Shown one piece after another: positions 1-10,680 of a stretch of 64,000 nt of DNA. The notes beneath the pieces were generated by a model, which worked only from the letters and a program-made list of their open reading frames with translations, ran no database searches and was not told where the DNA came from. Every line of letters starts with the position of its first letter. Position 1 is the stretch's first letter. The DNA is from Talpa occidentalis. Taxonomy: Eukaryota; Chordata; Mammalia; Eulipotyphla; Talpidae. Both the position numbers and the translations under genes were made by a program. The stretch covers positions 113,246,734 to 113,310,733 of the forward strand of contig NW_023605305.1 of the NCBI RefSeq assembly GCF_014898055.3, in the 5' to 3' direction.

Positions 1-80
1 ACCACAATGACCAATTCATTTTTGTGAGATCTGAACACAGATAGGTCCAGATACCATCTCAAGGACGGAAGTCTAAGAAG

Positions 81-343
81 TTTAAAAGATTTATTTATTT
101 TTTTACAAGAACTGGGGTACAGGTCAGAGGCACGGGAGGGTGAGAGGCTTCACCAGAGACAGAGTGGGGAGCAGAACAGGCAGATGGACCAAAGACACTG
201 CTGAGGGGAGCAGTGGGTGAGGCAGGAGAGGTCTGCTGTGCCCTGTGGGTATCTCCCTGGCCAGCCAGGAATCGAACTTGCACTGAAGAGGCTGCAGGCA
301 GCTTCACAGCTGTGCTCGACCCGCTGCACCACCGGGGAGGCCC
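81..343 (-). mobile_element. tRNA-derived SINE
   Basis: On the minus strand the element reads head GGCCTCCCCGGTGG, then the core with CTGCTCCCCTCAGCAGTGT, then tail AAATAAATCTTTTAAA. It is full length at about 263 bp. I see no clear target-site duplication. Confidence 0.88.
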
Positions 344-539
344 AGTTTATATACTATGTTTGCAAAAGATTGGTATAAAGGGAGCACCTGTGAGACACAA
401 ATGATACCCGCACTTGCCAAATTACTGCTCATCTTAATCACATTTGCGTAGATGAATCAAGTCAAGGTGTGTGCCTCAATAAATAAATGGGGGCTCAGAT
501 GACTATGCCTAAATAAAAAAATATTTGGGGTGACAGCAT

Positions 540-545
540 TTTATT
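540..545 (-). promoter_or_regulatory. candidate WARS2 polyadenylation signal
   Basis: TTTATT on the plus strand reads AATAAA on the minus strand, about 170 bases after the WARS2 stop codon and in the right orientation. It is followed by T-rich sequence. The true site may lie further downstream, outside the window. Confidence 0.3.
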
Positions 546-713
546 GATAGTCTCTACGATACTGCTCTCTTTGAGGATTACAAACTGCTCATCAGACGGC
601 GCTCATAACCAGACACACCAACCTAAATGTGCCCACCGTGGGCAATTCTGCTCGTGGGGAAGGCTGTCTTTATCACAAGATGTAAGACCCTTTTGGGGAT
701 TCGTTGAAACTTC

Positions 714-1160
714 CTATAGGAACCCCACCAATTTCATCACCTCCTGGCACACAGGATATGCCAATTCTTTGGCTTTTGCTGACCCGGCTTGCAGAACCTT
801 CTCTAAGTAGTCCTCGTCCATCTTCAGTTTTTCAATTTCGCTCTTAATTGGAGCAAATTTCGTGATCACAGCATCGGCCACGGCCAGCTTGTAGCGCGCG
901 GTGTCCAGGCCTGCGCTGCGACGCACCACCTCCTGCACGGCCAGGCCGCTGACCGCCGCATGGATGGACACCAGGTTGGACACACCTGCTCGCTGCGCCG
1001 GGTCGTAGGTGACCTCCGATGTGCAGTCCGTCACAGCCTTGCGGAATTTCTGCACGATCTCCTCCGGGCTGTCGGTGATCCTGACGGTGGCCAGTTTGTC
1101 AGGGTCTGATTTCGACATTTTGGCAGAGGATCACGGAGGGATTTCACCTTTTCATGGGTG
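714..1160 (-). CDS. WARS2: WARS2 exon 6 (last coding exon), disrupted by two 1-base losses
   Basis: This is the C-terminal exon of mitochondrial tryptophanyl-tRNA synthetase, a class I enzyme that charges mitochondrial tRNA-Trp in the matrix. From 1118 down to 714 an uninterrupted frame of 134 codons starts MSKSDPDK and ends KLVGFL plus stop. It contains the KMSKS signature of the ATP site and the whole tRNA-binding C-terminal domain, and it is collinear with the mammalian protein. The acceptor AG is at 1162-1161 after a T-rich tract. Read from the splice junction, the frame gives T-P-M-K-R and then TGA at 1146-1144. The conserved segment VKSLRDP sits in a second frame (1147-1127) and KMSKS in a third (from 1121). 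Five bases stand where six are expected at 1152-1148 and again at 1126-1122. The exons in this window sum to 991 bases; I expect 993 for this family from residue 31 to the stop. Gene identity is firm; whether the lesions are real is open. Confidence 0.93.
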
Positions 1161-1375
1161 CTGCGTGCAAGCATCGACAGACACAGGCCAGAGCAAAAAA
1201 AACAGTAACAAAACATGGGGAAGGTCAGCGTCTAGGTCTCCTACGTGCCAAGAATATCAGATGATTTTATTATTTTTTTTCTCTGATTATAGAAATAGCA
1301 TCTACTCTGAAAGATGCAAGTAACTTACATAAGTGGGAGCATAACGATGATCTGAAATGTCATTCTATTGCTCAT

Positions 1376-1640
1376 ATTTTTTTAAAGATTTATTTATGCA
1401 GACAAGAGCTGGGGTATAGGCCAGAGGTGCAGAGGGGTGAGAGGATTCACCAGAGACAGAGTGGGGAACAGAACAGGCAGACAGACCGAAGTACACTGCT
1501 GAGGGGAGCAGCGGGAGAGTCAGAAGAGGTCTGCTGCGCCATGTGGGTAGCTCCCTGGCCGGGGATTGAACTCATGCTGCAGAGGCTGCTGATAGCTTCA
1601 TAGTGCTGCATCTTAACCTCTTGCACCACCAAGGAGGCCC
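1376..1640 (-). mobile_element. tRNA-derived SINE, older subtype
   Basis: The reverse complement runs from the head GGCCTCCTTGGTGG to the A-rich tail. The 11-bp direct repeat CTATTGCTCAT flanks it at 1365-1375 and 1641-1651, which proves retroposition. It has the ACCCCAGCTC...TGCATAAATAAA type of tail. Confidence 0.9.
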
Positions 1641-2216
1641 CTATTGCTCATCTTTTGTTGAGGATCTTTTCATGCATCTTTTAATGCAGGCACACATCAA
1701 CATGTATAGCCTTACACAAATAAAATGATGTAAATCATACTGCTTCTGCTGCAGACAGCTTTTTAAAATGCACTGTCTAATTCTTTCCTCTCTGGCTCTT
1801 GGCTCTTCACAGTTTCTCACCAGTGAATCACCCCCTGTCCACAACCACTGTCCTGCCCACCCCCAAGCCAATTTTAACACTCTGTGGCAATCTTTCCATC
1901 TCTTCACCCACGATTATATAAGTATACACCAACACTCACACCCACCCACATACACACTGGAAAAGTGTTGTTTATTGCTCTGATAGAATCAAGATGTTAT
2001 TGTAAGTTGTGCTTCATAAACCAGTGCTATTAATAATTGCCTATTTTATGGCTGTTACAGAAGCATATAAAGTTGAAATAGGTAAAATAATAATAGGCCC
2101 AAACATGAAAATATTACTTATTGTTCAAAGAAGTTTGAGTCCAATGCATGAGGTGTGCTGGATTTTGTTGTGAACTGTTGGAATAAGTTAGAAATTCATG
2201 ACTGCCTTACATTTCT

Positions 2217-2507
2217 TTTTTTTTTTTTTTAAGATTTATTTTATTTATTTATGCATGTAAGAACTAGGGTGTAGGCCAGAGGTGAGGGGGTGAGAGGATT
2301 CACGAGAGACAGAGTAGGGAGCAGAACAGGCACATTGACTGAAGTACACTGATGACGGGAGCAGCAGGCGAGACAGGAGACGTCTGCTGTGCCATGTGGG
2401 TAGCTCCCTGGCCCGGGATGCTGCATGTGGCATCCAAACTCATGCTGCAGTGGCTGCCAACAGCATCATAGTACTGAGACTTAACCCCTTGCACCACCAG
2501 GAAGGCC
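2217..2507 (-). mobile_element. tRNA-derived SINE, older subtype
   Basis: This full-length minus-strand copy is flanked by the 15-bp direct repeat CTGCCTTACATTTCT (2202-2216 and 2508-2522). The poly(T) run at 2217-2230 is its A tail read on the plus strand. Confidence 0.92.
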
Positions 2508-3035
2508 CTGCCTTACATTTCTGAAAGGACATGGGGTACAAGGTAGACGCCTTTAAAATGCTGTCAGCTCAGGAAAGACGGACAGAACTTCTGTTCGGTG
2601 ATCTCTGCCCCCCACATCTTTGTTCACATCACTACCAAAACGTTGATAGAGATTTACGCTTCCTTCCTCTAAAAGATTCCAGACGAATATCGTTTCACAG
2701 CTGCAGCTATTTCAGATTCAGTCAGAAGATTATAAATTTTATCTCACTTGTGCAATTAAGAAAGCAAAGTGTGAGGACTATCAATACCCTCCTGTTTTAT
2801 ATAGATGATGCAGTTTTCACTCTTAGGACTATTGTTTTATTGTGAGCAGGGAAAGAAAAGCAAACTGGTTTTGGCCCCAGAGTGTTCAAGGAGGGCCCAG
2901 CTTTGCCACTAATCCCATAAGTGACTTGGACACAATGTCAGTTTGCCAAGACTAAACCCCCTCAACCCACAAAGTCGGGAAAGACATCTGCTCCACCAAA
3001 GGAGATGTGTTTTTATTTCTGCTTGGTAAATGATA

Positions 3036-3311
3036 CAATATTTTTTTTTTTAATGTGTACTAGAGCTGGGGTGTAGGTCAGAGGTGCGTGTGTGGGAGGA
3101 GGGGAGAGTGAGAGGATCCACCAGAGACAGAGTGGGGAGCAGAACAGGTGGATCTACTGAAATACACTGCTGAGGGGAGCAGAGGGGAGAGGGGAGAGGT
3201 CTGCCGCGCCATGTGGGTTGCTCCCTGGTCAGGGATAGAACTTATGCTGCAGTGGCTGCTGATAGCTTCATAGTGTTGAGACTTAACCCCCTGCGCCACC
3301 AGGGGGGCCCC
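3036..3311 (-). mobile_element. tRNA-derived SINE, older subtype
   Basis: This is a minus-strand copy with the 8-bp direct repeat AAATGATA at 3028-3035 and 3312-3319. Its tail has lost the usual AATAAATAAATC motif and its core is more diverged, which suggests an older insertion. Confidence 0.88.
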
Positions 3312-3580
3312 AAATGATATAGTCTTTTATAAATAAAAATGATTATCATTAGCTTTCAGTCTGTCCCATGCTTTGGAATTTTTTCAGCTATTTTACTCAA
3401 TAATCCAACAAGCTCTCCTAGTCCTACATTAGTGAAAAAGATGGGATTCCAGTTGCAAATCCCAAAACCTGTCTATAAGAATGCCATGTTTAATCCCAAC
3501 AAAGTTCCAAGCCGTGGCCCACGATCCAATCCTCTCTTTAAAACACGCCCTGGCTCAGCGCCCCCAGGCCTGATACTTAC

Positions 3581-3699
3581 TGAGCAGGGACGTGGGCACC
3601 GGGAAGAAGTCCCCGTACTTCTTGTTAAACCCCCGTGCCAGGTCCTGAACTAGCTCCATGTGCTGGACTTGGTCCTCCCCGACAGGAACGTGTGTGGAC
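3581..3699 (-). CDS. WARS2: WARS2 exon 5
   Basis: This 119-base exon of mitochondrial tryptophanyl-tRNA synthetase encodes [20 protein letters not shown] followed by [18 protein letters not shown]. The VPVGEDQ stretch is the conserved class Ic catalytic-domain loop that follows the adenylate/tryptophan pocket. The acceptor is AG at 3701-3700 and the donor is GTAAGT at 3580. The first base completes the lysine codon left by exon 4 (phase 2), and the last base begins a codon completed in exon 6 (phase 1). No stop or frameshift is present. An unrelated plus-strand open frame crosses this exon and is treated as spurious. Confidence 0.96.
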
Positions 3700-5620
3700 C
3701 TTTAATAAAAGACAGAAAAACTCAGCACGACTCCCACTTAGGCTGCAAGGACATTGCAAGCAGCTGCAATCCCTGTGCCTACCTCGCTGCTGGTGTCCAA
3801 CAAATGTTCTCCAGCTACAGAGGGAAGGTGGAGACCCGGGTTTTTCTCTGTGTATCAGACAAATGCCAAAGAGACGTTTGTCTCCCCTGGTTCTGCTTCT
3901 CCCGTAGCAGAAGAACACAGCCATCAACACCAGCGGGGCCGACAGGGGGGAACGGGACCCTGAACAGCATGTGCCGGATGCATAATTGCATTTTAAAACC
4001 TCCTCGGGTTCTCTGGCCCAGTCAGCTCCTATTAGCCATGCCCAGATGCCTTTTACTTCAGAGCTGGTGCTCACACTTGAAAGAGACCTCGCCCTACTCT
4101 TGCAATCAGAGATGGCAGAAAGCTCTTCAGGAAAGAGTCTTTCCTGCCTGTCGTATACAGAAAAGACTCAAGATCTGTTGGGAACATGTGCCTTCATCTT
4201 CAAGGAGATTGCAGTCACAGGGCGATAGATAAGATGCAGGCAACTGAAAATAAATGAGTAAAATCTATTAGAGTGTCGAGGGACCTCAAAAACAATGTTC
4301 AAAGAAAATAGCAAGTTGCAGAAGACAGAGTTCACTGCCATTTGTGTAAATCCTAAAAGTACATATAAAACTACTAAATTTTGTTTATAGGTTTATAGGT
4401 AAGAATAAAATTAAGCTCCTTCACAAATTCATGATTGTAGCAGCCTCGGGAGAACAAAGGAATAGAATGGTCTGGGGCATGGAACAAAAGAGACCTGAAT
4501 TTTTGCAGTGATAGTTTATTAAAAAATGAAGATGTGAAATAAAAACTTGCCAGGAAATAAGGACTTTTCTTACAACTATTTTAATCCCACATGGAAAGCA
4601 GTGTTTATACCGACGTGTTATGGGAGAGGAGAGAGATGACTTTAGGTCTGTTTGGCTGGGAGCTTATCTTTGATAATAAACTTAAAGTGTGTATTTCTTG
4701 ATCAAGGAAGTTTAATGTTTTCCCTGTGAAGACAGGAGCTTAAAAGTGAACCTGAATATTTAAATGATAATTGTACATTTTGAGTGGAAAAGTATCAGCT
4801 CTTCAAAACAGCCAGAGAAAAGGAAAACTATGGTACCTTGTTATAGAGGGAACTGCCTCACTGGGTGATTAATGAGTGGCTCTTGAAAACTGGGAGAGAT
4901 CTTACTATTTTCCTCATGAATTACAGGCTCCTGGTCCACTTAACGTAGTATCAAGAGCATGGGGAAGAGAAAGAAGTTTTGACCAACATTAAGATTAGCT
5001 ACTTGAATACAGTAAAATACTTGAGCATATTCTGAAAAATCCCTCATCATTTGTGATCATTCTTTTTGCAAGTTGCTCTCCAGTTTTTGTTGTCTCACGC
5101 CGCACGTTTTCACATCCCTGCAACATGATGTGCTCACCATCTCTCATGTTAACAGAACAGGCATTTCCATGTTCCTATGTGGTCTTCATTAATAGGCTTT
5201 TAATTAGATGCAGAGGAATGTTCCCATCCCAGAGTTACAAAACCATCGGGAACTTGTGCTATTTTGAAGCAGATTCTTTTGAATATTTATGTAGGGGGAA
5301 ATTTTGATTTGAGTGAAAAAAATGGTCTATTACAAAAACCCAAACTCCTCTGGAGACAAATCTGGTGAATGAATGTTCAATACTTACTGGTTAAAACCAA
5401 AGGCTGCCAGTTAGTGAAACTCATATTTGTTTGTATTATAAAATAATTCTGAATATATTTCATAAAGAACTGATAAATGTTTTGAATATTAGAATAAGTC
5501 AGAGCTTTCAAAACAACTCTTGGATATTCCTTTTACATGGAAGTTGTGCATTTTATTTACCAGAAAATTCTAGAATGTTAGTAGTGTTTTCACATCCTCA
5601 TATATTTACATAGTTGCCAT

Positions 5621-5790
5621 ATGTGTATGTGTGTGTGTGGTGTGTATTTATATGCATATAGTGCATGTGTGTATATGCCATATGCATAGCACACATGTGT
5701 GGCATGTTCATGTGTGCAAGTGTGTGGTATATGCATGGGTGTGCATGTGTGGTGTGTGTGTCTGTGTGTGGTGTGTGTGGTGGTGGGGTG
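5621..5790. repeat. GT-rich microsatellite
   Basis: This is an imperfect run of TGTGTG units interrupted by ATGCATA and CATG steps. It reads as a 170-base alternating purine-pyrimidine tract that could adopt Z-DNA. The open frames on both strands here are products of the repeat. Confidence 0.85.
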
Positions 5791-5849
5791 TTTGAGAGAT
5801 AGAGTACAGCTCTTCCTTTACAGCATAGGTTTTGGGTTGCCAGCTTCAA

Positions 5850-6040
5850 CCCCGATTCTGCCACCCTTGTTTTGTGTGCTTTTGGATAAATCATAGAATT
5901 TCTAGCACAGGCATCTTCCTTACCATAAAACAGGAGTAATAATATTTACCTCAAAGTCTTGTGATGGAGATTAAATGAGACAATACATGTAAAGCACTTA
6001 GCACAATGCCTGAAATTTGATAAGCCTTCAAATAACAGTG
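5850..6040 (+). mobile_element. MIR SINE fragment
   Basis: It carries the MIR 3' half: splicing of ACCATAAAACAGGAGTAATA, then GATTAAATGAGACAATACAT and AAAGCACTTAGCACAATGCC. It is an ancient mammalian SINE that is strongly diverged. The boundaries are approximate. Confidence 0.75.
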
Positions 6041-6993
6041 ATGCAGGGAACAGAATTCGAGAATGGAATATTGTATTTCAGAACTCCCTACACAACCAGG
6101 GGTTCATTTATTACCTGATCCTCATTCCAGCTTCTCTCTAGATTGGCCAAAAATAGGGACGTTTATAAGGGAAAAGTCCAGCATCGTCATGTAGGTTTAA
6201 CAAAGTGGATAATCAAGATCCAGTGGAATATTTACACATTTGTATGTAAATTTTCATGGGGGAATGAAAACAACATAGAATTGACAGAAAGCAACATGTG
6301 CAGAACTCAGAGGCATGAGAAATGAATGACTGTGGGCAACCTGGACCTCTGACATTCCCAGGAAGACGTGGGTCCCTCCCTAGGGGAAAGGAGCGTGGAG
6401 ACAAAGGGGCTGATACAGAAAATAAAAACAAATAAGGAAGCAAATGCAGCTGAGCGTGTACACTGAAGGACTCCAACACCAAGAGGTGCCCCAAACACTA
6501 CCCAGAGAAAATTTCGAATTACAGCGTTAAAGAAAAAAAAACCCAGCTGCCAAGAAATTAAAAAAAAATATATGAGAAGACTCATGTTGATAATAAACAA
6601 TGGCACAATGTTTACAGTGTGGAGGGAAAAGGTGTTAAGAACCTCACCAAGCTTTAGTGTGTGAGATGTAATAATTATCAAGAAGATAATAAAGTAAGTC
6701 CCAGCCACTGAACAATTCCCACACCTTTCCCTGAGTGTGTTTTATGTATTCTTGTTGTGCTTAATCCCACTTCAGAGATGAGGCAGGTCTGTCATTTATA
6801 AAGACTGAGTGCTAGTTCCTGGGTGATAAGGTTGGGGGTAACTATGGGGACTAGAATGATGCAAGAAAAAAAAATTAATTAATATAATAAGAAAAATTTT
6901 TTAACAACTGAGTGGAAACACTAAAAAATGTAAAATAAATTTTGGTTACTTTTGGAAATAGGTGGAAGACAATGCATCTAAAATCAAGCCTTG

Positions 6994-7281
6994 GGCCTCC
7001 CTGGTAGCACAAGGGGTTAAGCACTGCACTATGAAGCAATCCGCAGCCTCTGCAGCACGAGTTCAATCCCTGGCCAGCCAGGGAGAAACCCATATGGCAA
7101 GGCAGACCTCTCCTGTCACCCCGCTGCTCCCCTCAGCAGTGTACTTCAGTCAGTCTGCCTGTTCTGCTCCCTGCTCTGTCTCTGGTGAATCCTCTCACAC
7201 CCCACCCCCCGCATCGCTGGCCTGTATCCCAGCTCTTGTATGCATACATTAATAAATCTTTAAAAAAATAAAAAATGAAAT
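6994..7281 (+). mobile_element. tRNA-derived SINE, older subtype, with 13-bp TSD
   Basis: This full-length plus-strand copy starts GGGCCTCCCTGGTAGCACA and ends AATAAATCTTTAAAAAAA. The perfect direct repeat AAAATCAAGCCTT lies at 6980-6992 and 7282-7294. Its A box and B box regions are still recognisable. Confidence 0.94.
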
Positions 7282-7319
7282 AAAATCAAGCCTTAACAAC
7301 AATCTTGGAAAATCCTAGG

Positions 7320-7855
7320 GTAAGTAACAAAATCAAAAGGGCGTGAGTATAAGCTGAGCGCCCACATGATAACAGCCACATGATAACGTTCTTAACTTGG
7401 AACGATTAACACAAAGTTCCCAAGAATACTTTTGAAAAGCAAGAGACTGACAGGCAAATGGACAACGGCCAGAGAACAGATGATGAAAAACTCTGACCCA
7501 AAATTTCTGGGGCAAGAGGTCCAGAAAGTCAAACCGCAGCTTTTGCAACAACTGGCCCAGAATGACCCAGCCTTGTTCAACGAGGTCGTACAGCCCTTGC
7601 TCTGTCCAACTCAGGGCCAGCCAGAGTCAAGCTCTCCCAGCAATCACAGAAGACACCCCACTTCCGGTGAGCTGCCTGCCACTTCGCCATGGCAACAAGC
7701 TCAAAACTTTCCTATTTCCTTGTCAGACTTCTGCAGGCCTCGGCCTGCCTTTAAGTCTCTGCCAAGCACAAGTGATAGTGGCAACCCCCTTGCTGTAGCA
7801 CCTCTTAAATATGGTCTCGGTTCTCAGTTGGGTGGTCTTTATTGAAAGATAATCA
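7320..7855 (+). other. unidentified mid-repetitive-looking segment, LTR-like
   Basis: A 137-codon plus-strand open frame (7432-7845) covers this segment. Its product is Q-, P- and S-rich and matches no family I know. The 3' end (AGCACCTCTTAAATATGGTC, then GGTGGTCTTTATTGAAAG) has the look of an old LTR 3' end, so I read it as a decayed LTR-type element and not as a gene. This is inference; no terminal repeats or TSD could be shown. Confidence 0.3.
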
Positions 7856-8179
7856 CTACTAGAATTAAAAACAGAAAATATTCCAAATCATTAGAATGGA
7901 CAAAAGCAAAGAAAACACAGTTTAAATATAAGAGACAGAAATAAGGAATCCTAAAAAACAGAAAACATTTCACATTGTGGAAAAATATGAGACAAAAAAA
8001 AAAAACAAAAACAACAAGATGCAAGTTTGTTAGGAAAATACATTTCTACATTTAACATGTGTTCACATAAAGGAGAGGACACAGTGCTTAGGGTGGGGAT
8101 GCTCAGGCCGGGTAGTTCTAGGCCATTCATTTACCAGTTGGGTATTCCTGGGCAAGTGCTTTATCTTCCTAAGTCTATC

Positions 8180-8463
8180 CTTTTCTTTTTCTTTTTTAAA
8201 GATTTATTTATTTATGCATACAAGAGCTGGGGTACAGGCCAGAGGTGTGTGGGGGGGTGACAGGATTCACCAGAGACAGAGTGGGGAACAGAACAGGCAG
8301 ACTGACTGAAGTACACTGCTGAGGGGAGCAGCGGGCGAGTCAGGAGAGGTCTGCTGTGCCAGGTGGGTTGCTCCCTGGCCGGCCGGGGATTGAACTCATG
8401 CTGCAGTGGCTGCGGTTAGTTTCATAGGTTGCATCTTAACCCCTTGTGCCACCAGAGAGGCCC
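8180..8463 (-). mobile_element. tRNA-derived SINE, older subtype
   Basis: This is a full-length minus-strand copy with the 9-bp direct repeat AAGTCTATC at 8171-8179 and 8464-8472. The tail on the plus strand is the T-rich run before GATTTATTTATTTATGCATA. Confidence 0.92.
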
Positions 8464-8709
8464 AAGTCTATCTTTTTCATTTTAAAAACCAACTGGTAAC
8501 AATTCCAATGCATGGGGTTCTTCTTTGCAAAATAACGCAAGCAAAGCTCACAGTCTACTACAGAGCATGCAAAAAGAAATACTAGTGGAATCATAGACAG
8601 TGTTGTGAACCAATATTACCTCAATTAAAAAAGATGCAATTCAAAAAACAACAAAGAACTAGTTTGAAGGAAATGCACCAATCTATTGTATTAATAAGAA
8701 CAGAAATAG

Positions 8710-9006
8710 GGGCCTCCCTGGTGGCACAGCGGTTGAGCGCTGGGTTGCAAAGCTGCCCGCAGCCTCTGCAGCGCCGGTTCGATCCCCGGCAGCACCGGTT
8801 CGATCCCTGGCTGCTCCCCGGCCACCGGAGGAGGGTCCCACATGGCGCGCAGACCTCTCCTGCCGCCCGCTGCTCCCCTCAGCAGTGTACTTCGGTCCTT
8901 CTGCCTGCTCTGCTCCCCGCTCTGGCTCTGGTGAATTCTCTCACCCTCCCGCATTTCTGACTGTACCCAGTGCTTATATAAATAAATAAATCTTTAAAAA
9001 AAAAAA
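8710..9006 (+). mobile_element. tRNA-derived SINE, young subtype, duplicated B box
   Basis: This is a near-consensus member of the young subtype and a good reference copy. The head is GGGCCTCCCTGGTGGCACAG with an A box, and the core contains TGCTCCCCGGCCACCGGAGG, CTCCCCTCAGCAGTGT and GTGAATTCTCTCACC. The tail is TACCCAGTGCTTATATAAAT with AATAAATCTTTAAAA. A perfect 14-bp TSD, AAGAACAGAAATAG, lies at 8696-8709 and 9007-9020. The B box GGTTCGATCCC occurs twice (8776-8786 and 8797-8807) through a tandem duplication of about 21 bases not seen in other copies. Confidence 0.95.
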
Positions 9007-9229
9007 AAGAACAGAAATAGCAGTGCTTTTTAATTTTTTCCTATTGACCATCAGAAAGAACATTTAAATTAATAGTTCAAGACATGAACTAGTGAGGAAC
9101 CCATTTGCCTATTAGCCCCTATAAGAACAGAAAAGAAAATCACGTATCCTAGATAGTTTACAACTCAAAGGGCTAAGGCAGGGGCTGGACGCAGACTGTC
9201 CCTCAGTCCTCCGAGAGAATGCTCCTTCG

Positions 9230-9545
9230 CTCCCACATACTGGTCCTTTATTTCAGATGAAGCTCACATGCCACCCTTCTCAGAGGAGCCTTCCCTAAGC
9301 TGGCTTCCCCCTCCTTTTTCACAGTATCCCATTTATTTCCTTTCTAGTACTAACCCCATACTAATGATTTTACTTCATTCATGTGTTTATTTAATTGAAT
9401 ACTGCATCATCTCCTGCTAGAAAATAAGCAGGAGACTCTGAGAATTTATCTGTATTTCTTTTCAATATATTTCCAACACCTGGTAGATTCACCTGGTCTG
9501 CAGGAGGAACTCAAAAAATATTCATTGGATAAATAAATGATATTG
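9230..9545 (+). mobile_element. L2 LINE 3' fragment
   Basis: It contains the L2 3'-end landmarks in order: CAGAGGAGCCTTCCCTAAGC, a central AT-rich part, CCAACACCTGGTAGATTCA, and a terminal ATATTCATTGGATAAATAAA. It is ancient and diverged; the 5' limit is approximate. Confidence 0.75.
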
Positions 9546-10389
9546 AGAGGAAGTCACTGAAGTCAGTCTCAGGGAGCACTTGGCAGGAAGTCACTGTAAG
9601 CATTTTCTTATACTAAGAAAAAAACAGATGAAATCAGTGCGTGGTCAGTATGGAGGGTGACAGCCTGGACCTGCAGGCGGCCACCTGCGTGAGTCACGGC
9701 CCTGCCAGCCTCTCGGCCAGCTGCCAGAGCCAAGGCTCTTACTTCCTCTAAATTCCCATTTCCTCTGTAATGGGGGTCACGATGGTGTCACCTCAGACGG
9801 TTGATTCAGGGATTAAACGCGATAACCACGCACAGTATTTGGTGGTCAGAGCACAATGAACACTAATTGTTGGCATGGATTCATTGAAACTGGACATGAA
9901 GGCCAAGAGGGCCAAAGACACCGCCAGGGAACCTGGTGGGAGGTGCATGGTGACTTCTCGATGGGCTGGCCCACACCACACCCCCAAATCAGCGTGGAAT
10001 CCCAGAGATGGTCACAGACCGGGCAGCAATCCTGATCGGGGCAGAAGACACCCTACCTGCTGAGGTAATCCCCAAATACACGCGGCTCGCTAGAGGGATT
10101 TGAGAGTTCTTGATTCAACTCAAGGAAAACAGGGCCTGGATGCTGAATGGAAAGACAAAAGCAGGGCCCCTGACGATGGACCTGTTCGAAGGTCAGCAGC
10201 GGAACTGAGGGCAGCCCAGCACTGACCGTGAGAGCTGGCTCCTTGGCCTTTCCACAGCCTGGAGCAGAAAGTCACCGGCGCGATGAGTTGTCAAAGCACA
10301 AGTGTTCCTCCTGGCCTTCCCCCAGCGCCCCAAACCCCTGCGCAGGCCGAGCTGGCGTGCACACACCCTGCTTTGACTGGACTCGGCTA

Positions 10390-10680
10390 TTCCTGTCCTG
10401 TAATTACAGTGAGGCTGACATACAGAGGTCACCTCGACTCCCCCACCTCACATGAGCCATCGGGGCAGGTTAAAAGCAATTACAGTAGCCCATAGGAAAT
10501 GACAATGGACTGCAACTAACACAGAGAAAACAATTACCATAATCAATACACTTTAAGCACATCAAAATGAATATTTCCACATGTCAAAATGGTTCCAGAT
10601 TCACAAAGCAACCAAGCTAAACAGAAAACACATTTCGTTTTCATAATGACTCGGCATGTGTCTGTGCCTTATGTGGGCCC
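10390..10680. promoter_or_regulatory. candidate noncoding regulatory element rich in homeodomain core sites
   Basis: A repeat-free intronic stretch carries several homeodomain-type cores within 140 bases: TGTAATTACAG (10399-10409), GCAATTACAG (10477-10486), CAATTACCATAATCAATAC (10531-10549). Low divergence cannot be judged from one sequence, so this is a motif-density call only. Confidence 0.25.

Larger units (their letters stand above)
1..713. other. WARS2 3' flank / possible 3' UTR
   Basis: This lies downstream of the WARS2 stop on the minus strand. It holds one SINE (81-343), a candidate polyadenylation signal (540-545) and otherwise unremarkable AT-rich sequence. The mRNA end cannot be fixed from sequence alone. 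No convincing coding frame is seen on either strand. Confidence 0.6.
1161..3580 (-). other. WARS2: WARS2 intron 5
   Basis: This 2.4 kb intron has donor GTAAGTAT at 3580 and acceptor AG at 1162-1161. It contains three antisense-strand SINE insertions (1376-1640, 2217-2507, 3036-3311), each with a target-site duplication. The sequence between them is unique, and I see no other feature in it. Confidence 0.85.

Noticed and set aside
3625..4232. Overlapping open frames of 149 and 190 codons on both strands
   Set aside because: They overlap WARS2 exon 5 or its intron in the wrong frame and show no conserved motif.
8710..8830. Possible tRNA gene (A box and B box present)
   Set aside because: These promoter boxes belong to SINE heads; no cloverleaf or tRNA 3' end follows in any copy.
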